Below, one piece after another: positions 51,317 through 59,034 of a stretch of 64,000 nucleotides of DNA. The notes beneath the pieces were generated by a model, which saw only the letters and a list, made by a program, of their open reading frames with translations, did no database searches and was not told where the DNA came from. How positions within the stretch are numbered: the first letter of the stretch is position 1; the number at the start of each line of letters is the position of its first letter. The DNA is from Candidatus Melainabacteria bacterium (GTDB lineage: Bacteria; Cyanobacteriota; Vampirovibrionia; Obscuribacterales; Obscuribacteraceae): positions 2,666,001 to 2,730,000 of the forward strand of contig CP064963.1 of NCBI GenBank assembly GCA_016699165.1, written 5' to 3'. The translations under genes were made by a program, and so were the position numbers.

Positions 51317-52285
51317 TTAGCGGTCGCTAGACCGGTACACCTTGCCGTCGTAGACGAGGGTGTACTTGGAAGCGTCGCCCACCTGCTTGATCGGCAGAAC
51401 CTGCAAGTGAACCTTGCCACCTGCGATGGTGCCTGTGCCGATGGCCGGATGCCAGTTGTTGAGGAGGTTGGAATAACCCATATACGGGTGATTCACATCC
51501 ACCACGTGACCGAGTTCGATGGCGACGATGGTCTTCTCACCGACCTGACGGACACGCATGCCCGCGCGGTGAGTGTGACCCTGCACCAGAGAACGTCCGA
51601 TACGCTCGGCATCAGCCAAGGGGCTTGCACCGGGCTTGGGACGCACGATATAGCCATGACGGAACTGCATATCGGCGTTGACGATCATGCCACCGCCGTA
51701 GCCACCACGCTCGTGGATGTCGTAAATGAAGCTGATCGGGTCGCCCGGCTTGTAGCCGAGAAGACCGTGGAACGAAAGCAGCGGCTCGCGCGACTGGAAG
51801 TCGACGATGTTCGCGATACCAGATGCGGGGTCAGTCAGATAACGGCGGAAGCGGTCATCGTGATTGCCCGTGCTGACAATGATGCGAACGAGGCAGACGA
51901 GGTCCTCGGCGAGCCAGTCAATCAGGCGACGGGTCTCATCGAGTTCGAACTGCGCATGAGCGACCGTACGCGGCGGCTTGGGCCAACGCGAGAGCCAGAA
52001 GAGATCGGAGATATCTCCGATGTACTTGATGATGTGCGGCTGGAAATCAAGCAAGAACTGCTTGATACCCCAGAGCATCAACTGGTTATGAGCCGGAGCG
52101 TGCATGTCGGGAATGAAAACAATGCGCGTGCCGTCAGGCAGCGTGAGAGGCATCACTCCAGAAAAGCTGAGATAACTGAACGAATTCTCGTTATCCCGAA
52201 GAATTCGGTCCATGATCTTGCGATCATAGTCCGAGACAGTACGTTTCGCCCGGATGATTGTGGGCGCTTGAAGCGAACGCTTCAT
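51317..52285 (-). CDS. Calcineurin-like metallophosphatase
   Basis: 322 aa, dinuclear metal phosphoesterase. Motifs in order: PDMH (Asp 60, His 62), GD at 90-91 (YIGDISD), GNHDD at 140-144, a His near 210, GHTH at 236-239. Some phage-type metallophosphatases share this layout. Substrate not known; neighbours suggest a phosphate-handling or nucleic-acid-end function. The start at 52285 follows AAGGAGACC; a frame nine codons longer contains this RBS and is rejected. First gene of a four-gene operon. Confidence 0.87.
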   Translation of the reverse strand: MKRSLQAPTIIRAKRTVSDYDRKIMDRILRDNENSFSYLSFSGVMPLTLPDGTRIVFIPDMHAPAHNQLMLWGIKQFLLDFQPHIIKYIGDISDLFWLSRWPKPPRTVAHAQFELDETRRLIDWLAEDLVCLVRIIVSTGNHDDRFRRYLTDPASGIANIVDFQSREPLLSFHGLLGYKPGDPISFIYDIHERGGYGGGMIVNADMQFRHGYIVRPKPGASPLADAERIGRSLVQGHTHRAGMRVRQVGEKTIVAIELGHVVDVNHPYMGYSNLLNNWHPAIGTGTIAGGKVHLQVLPIKQVGDASKYTLVYDGKVYRSSDR

Positions 52286-53344
52286 AACGGGTCTCCTTCG
52301 TATGCGCTGCAACCATTTACGTGATGAGGTCTAAGTTCTCATTACCGTGAGGTTGTACAGACGCGGGTTGATTTTGAAATCAGGAAATTCCTCTGTTTCG
52401 AGGGGCTTATCTAAAAACCGGCTTATCCTTAAAGCCTTTATAGGGCTCATAAGGTACTTAGTACTGGCTGGTTCTTTTCCGAAGTTTGGAGGAGATAAGC
52501 TCTTTGATAGAAACAAATATGGAACGCGCAAAGCCTAAAAGACTGGAGAACCACTATTCAAGGTTAAAGACTTCTTGACATCAACCCTTTTGCATGAAGA
52601 TTTGAACTGGAAGACTAGACCAATAGCGGCGCTAGTTAACCTTGACATCAAACCGAGTCCGAAAACGCTTTATTTTCAATATTTTTCAGCCTTTTTCGCG
52701 CCTGCAATTATCCCTTGATAACCATCCTGCGCTAACTTCGCGCGTTTGTTAAGCGTTTTCGTAATTAGGTCAAGAACAAAAGTCCACAAATCGAGGAAGT
52801 GATTAAAAAGCCGAGATTTCAAGCGAGCTTTACATTTGCTTTATTTTCGCCTCTTGAAATAGCTATATAATTTTCCTAAAAAGCTCCTATTTTATAAAAC
52901 CAAATAAGCATGTGTTAATGATCGCTATCTACTCACTGCATACAGTAAGCAACTCCCAAAGACTTAACGCAAAACCAGATTAAACTCAACTTTGAAGCTT
53001 TTAGCGGCTTTAAGAATTTCGTTTTATACGCAATTGGTAGTTCGTACTTTTGAAGTGGTAGCGTATTTGGTGCAGTCAAGATTCATTTTCGCATCAAATA
53101 CAGTATCGAATACGACACCGATTTAACAAAAATGGAAATAACAATGACGCAAGGTGCTCATTCAAGTTGAATCCCAATTTGCGCAATTCTCATTTCGCCT
53201 AGACCTACTAAACTTTTTGTTCTACTTACCATAGTTATCAAAAGGCTTAGCGTCCACATCCTCATGGGATCTCCTCAAATGCAGCCCAATACAACCCCTC
53301 TTGCCCATCCTGATATGATAGTTTGGTCTTCGCGAGGAATCACT
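52286..53344. other. 1.06-kb AT-rich divergent intergenic region
   Basis: No gene supported. Contains one YTAGCR element (minus strand, 52722-52735), two direct copies of CTTGACATCAA (52574 and 52641), and AT-rich tracts. The promoters of the phosphatase operon and of xpt should lie here. No purine-riboswitch-like pairing was seen upstream of xpt. Confidence 0.55.
52722..52735 (-). promoter_or_regulatory. YTAGCR periodic element (minus strand)
   Basis: TTAGCG-CAG-GATGG on the minus strand, about 440 nt before the metallophosphatase start. Confidence 0.35.
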
Positions 53345-53917
53345 ATGCAACTCTTGGTCGACCGCATCAAATCTGACGCTAAACACCTTGGAAAAGGAGT
53401 TATCAAAGTTGATTCATTCATGAATCACCAAATCGATCCAGTGCTCATGAAAGCGATAGGTGAAGAGTTCGCCAAAAGATTTTCAGATACAAATCCCACT
53501 CTCATATTAACTGCAGAGACAAGCGGAATAGCACCAGCTGTTGCTGCTGGAATGTTTTTAAAAATACCAGTTGTGTTTGCCCGAAAACACCAGCCAATAA
53601 CAATGGCTCAGGAACCTTATCGCGAGGTCTCAGTCTCGCCTACACATAATAAAGAAGTCGAATTCGTAGTTTCCACCGAATATCTAAAAGCAACCGACAG
53701 AGTGCTTATCATCGACGATTTCCTTGCTTCCGCCAAAACTATTGTGGCTTTGTCATTGATGGTGCAAAAAAGCGGTGCTGAGCTTGTAGGCATTGGAGCC
53801 GTAATAGAAAAAGTATATGCCAACGGTCGCGAACAAATTCGTCATCTTACTGTGCCAGTTGAGACACTTGCTAAAGTGCTTGAATGCAAGGATGACTTAA
53901 TTATTCTTGGACTCTAA
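53345..53917 (+). CDS. xpt: Xanthine phosphoribosyltransferase
   Basis: 190 aa, matching the usual Xpt length; converts xanthine and PRPP to XMP in purine salvage. N-terminal MQLLVDRIKSDAKHLGKGVIKVDSFMNHQIDP, TAETSGIAPAVAAG, and the PRPP-binding VLIIDDFLASAKT at about 120-132. An in-frame start 81 bases upstream is rejected because GAGG lies about 8 nt before the ATG at 53345 and Xpt proteins begin MxLL. Monocistronic. Confidence 0.92.
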   Translation: MQLLVDRIKSDAKHLGKGVIKVDSFMNHQIDPVLMKAIGEEFAKRFSDTNPTLILTAETSGIAPAVAAGMFLKIPVVFARKHQPITMAQEPYREVSVSPTHNKEVEFVVSTEYLKATDRVLIIDDFLASAKTIVALSLMVQKSGAELVGIGAVIEKVYANGREQIRHLTVPVETLAKVLECKDDLIILGL

Positions 53918-54206
53918 TAAGTTACTCTAATGATGCCAAAACTTCTGACACAATGAGCTTATGCATAGCTACGCTAGTCAAATGCATTTTGAATCTCTAG
54001 GTGGATATCGACAATAGCCAAATATTAATTGACTTACCTGACCACTTTTTTCTAAATTAAAAACATCCTTCGTTAAGCACACATTTTTCTCTCTAAAGAA
54101 CAAAGCATCGCTAATATCTTCAACCATAACAATGACTCAAGTCATTTCATTGGTTATTGTCGAAATTAGCGATACAGTCAAACTTAACAGCCATGGAAGG
54201 TGTTTA

Positions 54207-54917
54207 ATGACCGCACTTAAACACACTACCGATCAAGCTGCTACTGTGAATACACTGACGGCTAGCTTCAAAAGAAGCACCAGAGATAAAACCACAGTCT
54301 TCACTTACGTGATGGGCAGGGTTGCTTTTTTGGAGGACAGAAAGCTTTGGGGTATTCACTCTGGAGACCTGTGGGAATTACAAGTTCGATCTTCAAATCC
54401 CGCAGGAACAGTTTATTTTGTTCGGCCTATCAAGATTATCGCAGCCGCTCAGGACGGGGATGTGCTAAACGGTCTCGACTACGAGGCGGTGAGGGACTCA
54501 CGTCTTGCACTATCTCACTTGCGTACCTGGAAAAAACTTTTGTCCAGTGATCAATTTTTAAATGGAAATATGAATCTATGCTTGCATCATCTGAAACTGC
54601 TTTCGAGTTACTTGAGGAACAATTCACTATCCTCCAAACTCAAAGTAAATCTTTCCAAAACTATCATGCATTCATTGTCCCAGCTGAAAATCACTCAAGA
54701 GCCCGTTTCACTTGAGTTGCTCTGGGAATCTCTTGAAACGATCGCATCTTGCACCAGTAGTAACCCTGATAGGATTCATTCTCTTCGCCGACTAATTAAA
54801 CTCTACGATTCAGGTTTCAATCAGCATGCCAAATTATCCAGCGACACTAAAGTCAGGCTTCTTTTAGACCTGCAAAACGCCCTTCAACCCAAAGCGGGGA
54901 AAAGGGACGCGCTGTGA
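54207..54917 (+). CDS. Hypothetical protein
   Basis: 236 aa, soluble. N-terminal 90 residues beta-like (TVFTYVMGRVAFLEDRKLWGIHSGDLWELQV), the rest predominantly alpha-helical with leucine-rich heptad-like spacing (LCLHHLKLLSSYLRNNSLSSKLKVNL). The start at 54207 follows GGAAGGTG by about 5 nt; a frame starting at 54132 is longer but has no RBS. No family recognised. Confidence 0.68.
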   Translation: MTALKHTTDQAATVNTLTASFKRSTRDKTTVFTYVMGRVAFLEDRKLWGIHSGDLWELQVRSSNPAGTVYFVRPIKIIAAAQDGDVLNGLDYEAVRDSRLALSHLRTWKKLLSSDQFLNGNMNLCLHHLKLLSSYLRNNSLSSKLKVNLSKTIMHSLSQLKITQEPVSLELLWESLETIASCTSSNPDRIHSLRRLIKLYDSGFNQHAKLSSDTKVRLLLDLQNALQPKAGKRDAL

Positions 54918-54980
54918 GATTTCTATTCAGGCATTCTCGTTGAAATCGCAGCAAGACTAAAACTAAATACATGCAAAATT

Positions 54981-55023
54981 AGAGAGAGGAGAAATACAAA
55001 TCTCAATCTCCTCTCTCTTTTAT
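54981..55023 (+). terminator. Intrinsic terminator
   Basis: AGAGAGAGGAGA / TCTCCTCTCTCT stem, followed by TTTTAT. A weak dyad variant TCCTATCCACCAAAGTA is at 55023-55039. Confidence 0.85.
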
Positions 55024-55084
55024 CCTATCCACCAAAGTACTCAGTTTGAATTGAACTTCAATCAAAAATCTGAAAGGAAACACA

Positions 55085-55330
55085 ATGGCAATGGTCTCCT
55101 TGACTGTTGTTTGCTGGCTTGTCACCATTGGTTTGTTCATGGCAATAATGTCCAAGATGACCAAATTCAGCATCTATAAACATTTGAGAACGCTTGAAAC
55201 CAAATTAGAGCTACCTGGTTTCTGGGCTCCAGAATACATCATCATTTTTCTAGGGCTTCCCGCAGGTGTTAGCCTATGCACAGCCTTACTGGCAACTGCA
55301 AAACTGGGCAACTTACTAAGCCTCCGTTGA
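55085..55330 (+). CDS. Small membrane protein
   Basis: 81 aa, two membrane helices (about 4-24 and 48-72) with a short basic loop SKMTKFSIYKHLRTLETK. AAAGGA before the ATG. A hairpin follows at 55391. No family recognised. Confidence 0.7.
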   Translation: MAMVSLTVVCWLVTIGLFMAIMSKMTKFSIYKHLRTLETKLELPGFWAPEYIIIFLGLPAGVSLCTALLATAKLGNLLSLR

Positions 55331-55390
55331 GTTTCAGCGAAATATATACCTAGCTGACATGTGGAGTAGTGGACTCAGCCAGAAAATTGA

Positions 55391-55416
55391 CCAGGGAGCA
55401 TAAATAATGCTCCTTG
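55391..55416 (+). terminator. Hairpin after small membrane gene
   Basis: CCAGGGAGCAT-AAAT-AATGCTCCTTGG, 11-bp stem with one mismatch and a four-base loop. Confidence 0.65.
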
Positions 55417-55668
55417 GTTGATCGATGAAGTCTTCTCAAAAAAAAGGTGTAAGTATTCGTTTAACACTGGAGAGTAAGTTTTCCTGTAAAACCGTCTATT
55501 TTTGCCGATTTTCATACTTTTTCTGACCTTTTTGCCACTTTAAATCGCTTTGCACAGGTGGAGGTACGATTTTGGAAAGGCAAAACGTGCCACGTTGTTT
55601 CATCTGCACTCCACAACGAGGCTCACAGCATTGAGGTGTTCGCCGTGTCTCTTCAAAGACAAAGTTTT

Positions 55669-55685
55669 TATTATAGATTATAGTA
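55669..55685. repeat. 17-nt dyad upstream of transposase
   Basis: TATTATAGATTATAGTA; more than 250 nt beyond the nearest terminator stem, so it is the exception to the spacing rule. Confidence 0.35.
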
Positions 55686-55806
55686 AAACAATTTAACCTG
55701 CATAATTCACGAGAGTGATACTAAAGTAAGTTGAAATGCCCTGTCATTTGGCTGATTATCTGTGTTTACCACAACCCAGACGCAGCAAAAAAGCAAGGCA
55801 ATTCAG

Positions 55807-57237
55807 ATGACAGAGTGTACAAAACCAGACGCCAACCTTCAACTTAAGTTTGACTTCGAAATCGGTAAACCGGTAATAGGGGCGTTTGATGGCGGATTAA
55901 TTAGTACTGATGGAGGTCTTGGTCTGCTACGGTTTGCAGACGATGCGTTAAAATTGACTGAGTTTGCAAGTATTTGCATCAAAGAAAAGCGCCGTCCAGA
56001 CGTCCTCAAGCACTCGTTGCAAGATTTACTGAGGCAAAGAATTTATGCCATAGCCGCTGGATACGAAGACGCAAATGACGCCAGCAGTCTACGTTATGAC
56101 CCAATGCACAAGCTGGTGCTAGGGCGCGCAACAAGCGATCGAAATCTAGCATCCCAGCCCACAATCAGTCGTCTAGAGAATTCCGTCACTTCTGAAGAGC
56201 TGAGTTTTTTACAAGATTTACTGGTGCACACATATATCAAGAAACACAAAAAGCCGCCAAAGAAGCTGGTTTTAGACTTAGATACGACGTGCGATCCGGT
56301 GCATGGTTATCAGCAGCTTTCTTTCTACAATGCTTTCTATTCTACGTTTTGCTATATTCCGATGTTTGTTTTTGACCAGCACGGTTATCCTTTAGCGTCC
56401 CTGCTGAGACCTGGAAATGCTGATGTTGGCGGTGATGCGGCAAGAGTACTTCGAAATTTATTCAAGATATTACGTTCAACGTGGAAAAACGTTCCAATTG
56501 AATTCCGTGCTGACGCTGCATTTTGCCGTCGGGAAGTTTATCAAGTTTGCGAAGAATTCAAAGTCGTTTATTTTATCGGGCTCAAATCAAATCACAATCT
56601 TCGCTGTCTAGCAAAGGATTTGAGTGATTCAACCAAGCACGAGTTTGAATCAATTTACGGAGTTTTGCCACAGCAAGACAAAACCGCTTGGCGCAGAAAG
56701 CAAGAAAAGATGCGGTTCTCCAGCAAAGCAGAAGGTCGCGTTCAAGAAATTAAAGAGTCTGAGGCCTACATCCGAAAAGTAGGAGAACTGGCTTGGAGAG
56801 GCAGAGGATACACTCACGATATGCGCGTAATTTGCCGAGCTGATTACTCCGAAGACGGGCTGGATCTTCGTTTTGTGGTGACCAACCACTCGGGTGGTAA
56901 TCCTAGGTGGTTGTATGAAACCAAGTATTGTCGCCGAGGACAGTGTGAAAACTGGATTAAAGAATTGAAAATGGTAGAGGTAGATCGGCTTAGCTGCCAG
57001 GAGTTCAATGCCAACCAATTTCGTCTTTTAGAATATACTTTTGCCTATATTCTTCTAAGAGAGCTTAGGGAGCGACTTTCAAAAAATGAGTCTAGAATTT
57101 CAATTCAAACCTTCGTGTTGCAATTCATCAAAATCGGAGTGTTAGTGCGGGAATCGGTCCGCAGAATTTCACTTCATTGGACTAGCGCTTACCCGCGGCA
57201 ACAATCGTTCGCCGCATTAAATCTCGGTTTTATTTGA
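55807..57237 (+). CDS. IS1380-family transposase
   Basis: 476 aa, DDE-type transposase of the IS1380/IS4 group. Motifs: FDGGLISTDGGLGLLR at the N-terminus, first Asp in LVLDLDTT (157 or 159), second Asp in RADAAF (236), and Glu in RRGQCENWIKELK. Full length with no frameshift, suggesting recent or ongoing activity. A GTG at 55762 would add 15 residues; the ATG at 55807 follows AAGG. AT-rich codons, no passenger genes. Confidence 0.9.
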   Translation: MTECTKPDANLQLKFDFEIGKPVIGAFDGGLISTDGGLGLLRFADDALKLTEFASICIKEKRRPDVLKHSLQDLLRQRIYAIAAGYEDANDASSLRYDPMHKLVLGRATSDRNLASQPTISRLENSVTSEELSFLQDLLVHTYIKKHKKPPKKLVLDLDTTCDPVHGYQQLSFYNAFYSTFCYIPMFVFDQHGYPLASLLRPGNADVGGDAARVLRNLFKILRSTWKNVPIEFRADAAFCRREVYQVCEEFKVVYFIGLKSNHNLRCLAKDLSDSTKHEFESIYGVLPQQDKTAWRRKQEKMRFSSKAEGRVQEIKESEAYIRKVGELAWRGRGYTHDMRVICRADYSEDGLDLRFVVTNHSGGNPRWLYETKYCRRGQCENWIKELKMVEVDRLSCQEFNANQFRLLEYTFAYILLRELRERLSKNESRISIQTFVLQFIKIGVLVRESVRRISLHWTSAYPRQQSFAALNLGFI

Positions 57238-57417
57238 ACTTCTAAAAATCTATCTGCAAAACTGCCCTGCCCATCTCAAAGGCTGGTTTCACAGCGTCTG
57301 ATGTCTGAGTAAAAATGGCTTGTACACAAAGTCTCAGAACAAAACTTAGAAGAGCTTACAAAATATCGCCTCGGAAACTAAACACCTGACTAATTGTTCA
57401 AATAAATTAGCTTGTCA

Positions 57418-57434
57418 TACTATATGCATGAATA
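57418..57434. repeat. 17-nt dyad, beyond terminator of small gene
   Basis: TACTATATGCATGAATA, 46 nt from the hairpin at 57480 (minus-strand gene at 57600) and in the convergent gap after the transposase. Confidence 0.45.
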
Positions 57435-57477
57435 GACCGGGTTAAAAGCAAAAAGTACGAAAAGTATAAGAAGGTGC

Positions 57478-57504
57478 AACCAGAACCCGAAGGCGGGGTT
57501 CTGG
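57478..57504 (-). terminator. Terminator-like hairpin
   Basis: CCAGAACCC / GGGGTTCTGG, with a T-rich stretch after it on the minus strand; serves the gene at 57600. Confidence 0.6.
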
Positions 57505-57599
57505 CTGCGATTGGCAGATGGTCGCTTGTTAAGAGCGAACACATCTAAAGGTAACTAGCTATTGCCTTCGCTAATTTCCTTTGACGTCAGAGCTGACGA

Positions 57600-57896
57600 C
57601 TACTTCTTGTCGCCGGCGGGAGCCGCGGGAGAAGCGGGCTTCGGATCGGGACCCTTGGAGGGGGCCGACGCCGGAGCCGGGCCGGTCTCCTCGGACTCGA
57701 TGCCGCTGGTGGCCTTGAGGCGGAACGTCCGCTGCTCGCCGTCGATGTCGGAGCTGCCTTCCATGGTGACGGAAGTCAGAGCCTTGCCCTTCGCCGCGTT
57801 GGCGTGGACTCGGGTGGTCTCCTTGTCGGCGGCAGCCTTCACGGTGTCGATACGGCCGGCGCGCTCGTCGTTCAGCTGCTGTTGGGTCTTAGCCAT
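57600..57896 (-). CDS. Small Pro/Ala/Lys-rich hypothetical protein
   Basis: 98 aa, G+C-rich. Basic/Ala-rich N-terminal region (MAKTQQQLNDERAGRIDTVK), a short beta-like middle (LTSVTMEGSSDIDGEQRTFRLKATS), and a low-complexity Pro/Ala tail (APASAPSKGPDPKPASPAAP). The ATG at 57896 follows AAGAAGGA by about 9 nt; a longer frame starting MRLIEDSVV lacks a good RBS. No family recognised. Confidence 0.65.
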   Translation of the reverse strand: MAKTQQQLNDERAGRIDTVKAAADKETTRVHANAAKGKALTSVTMEGSSDIDGEQRTFRLKATSGIESEETGPAPASAPSKGPDPKPASPAAPAGDKK

Positions 57897-58195
57897 GGTG
57901 TTGTAGTCCTTCTTTGAGAGTCCCCACTTGGGAGGACGGTTTACTACTGAATCTTCTATCAACCTCACAACGCCCTTTCCGAATCCTTAGCCATACGTCT
58001 CGATACACAAGTCTCCAGAGGAAACTTGGTATTTAGCTTTTAACTGACGAGATGGATGTTTCGGGGTTTTGGTAGGAGGCTCGTTGTTTTGGTGGGTTGA
58101 TGAAGATAATTCGACCTTATGCCTGTAAGTAGGGCGAAACAAAATTAAATGCCGTTAAAGATCGGGGTCGAGCGGATTAAATCCGACCTTAACTA

Positions 58196-58210
58196 CTAGC
58201 GCAGCTAGGC
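58196..58210. promoter_or_regulatory. YTAGCR periodic element at the end of the PGA-hydrolase-like gene
   Basis: CTAGCG-CAG-CTAGGC, overlapping the last codons of the gene ending at 58205 and about 300 nt before the start of the small gene on the minus strand. Confidence 0.4.
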
Positions 58211-58852
58211 TACTTCGCGGGCAGAATATGGTAAAAGCACACCCCTTACTGCGTTCTTGAACTTTTTGAAGCGCAGTCCGGTTGTGATCGTTTCATTATC
58301 GAGGCTGAACTGCAAAGGTGACTCGAACATCGAGCGAAGCAATTTAGCCGGCAATTCCAATTGCACACCACCAAGTGGAACCTGGTTTGTGACATTGGTC
58401 AAATTGATGCCTTTGTAGACAGGCGGATCGGCATTGACCGAAAATCCAACCTTCTCAAGGCTTCTTGCAAGTCGTTCTTTCAAAGGACGATTGAGCCCAC
58501 CTATATAGATGGACTCGTCGCCTTCGTCGAACATACAGTGCACTGAGATTGCCACTTGCGATTGTGCAAGCAAGGCGCTCAGTTTGCGATGACGAAACCG
58601 AGTCGAGGTGATGTGCAAGTCCAGCGGATTGGTCGTGACCAGACCCTGGAAGTCGAACAGATTGAACTGAGTTCCAGCTATTGCAAGACCAAGCGCCGAG
58701 GTTCCAGGTTCGATAAATCCACCATGAGGGCTGATTATCGTAATTGGGCTCTTGCGGTCGATTGTGCGTATGCGGTAACTAGTCCCTTCTTTATGTTCGG
58801 CTTGCATCATTGCCATCGACGGGTATTTGTCTTTTCCTGTCGTAGGTGACAT
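58205..58852 (-). CDS. Poly-gamma-glutamate hydrolase family protein (PghP/YjqB-like)
   Basis: 215 aa, zinc-dependent peptidase-fold protein. Family signature: ISPHGGFIEPGTSALGLAIAG with His 43 and Glu 48 as zinc ligands, LHITST at 79-84, SVHC with His 105, and GGVQLELP near the C-terminus. Homologues cleave poly-gamma-glutamate, often in phages, or are of unknown role (YjqB). No signal peptide. GGAG about 8 nt before the ATG. No other phage gene is near. Confidence 0.87.
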   Translation of the reverse strand: MSPTTGKDKYPSMAMMQAEHKEGTSYRIRTIDRKSPITIISPHGGFIEPGTSALGLAIAGTQFNLFDFQGLVTTNPLDLHITSTRFRHRKLSALLAQSQVAISVHCMFDEGDESIYIGGLNRPLKERLARSLEKVGFSVNADPPVYKGINLTNVTNQVPLGGVQLELPAKLLRSMFESPLQFSLDNETITTGLRFKKFKNAVRGVLLPYSAREVA

Positions 58853-59034
58853 GAAAGATTCTCCGTCTGGTGAGACAGTTTGCTAGAGAGAGCGGGAATT
58901 AGGTATTGGTTTTACTGTCGGTGGGTGATTCTTGTATGGAGAGATAAAAAAGTGCACCTTAAGATAGACTGCATCAAAATTCCAGATCTACGCTTTACTA
59001 CTTGTTCTTATAGAGATTGAATGCGATTTGGCCA

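Larger units (their letters stand above)
55511..57472 (+). mobile_element. IS1380-type insertion sequence (tentative ends)
   Basis: The transposase is intact. A candidate imperfect inverted repeat was seen: ATACTTTTTCTGACCTTTTT near 55514-55533, and on the minus strand ATACTTTTCGTACTTTTTGC near 57448-57467. The match needs two gaps, and no target-site duplication was identified, so the borders are weak. If correct, two of the 17-nt dyads lie inside the element. Confidence 0.3.

Noticed and set aside
53140..53344. Possible purine riboswitch before xpt
   Set aside because: No three-stem junction or kissing loops with the conserved core sequence could be found.
46186..58852. Prophage suggested by a holin-like gene, a phage-type metallophosphatase and a PGA-hydrolase-like gene
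   Set aside because: No capsid, tail, terminase, integrase or attachment sites; these families also occur in ordinary chromosomes.
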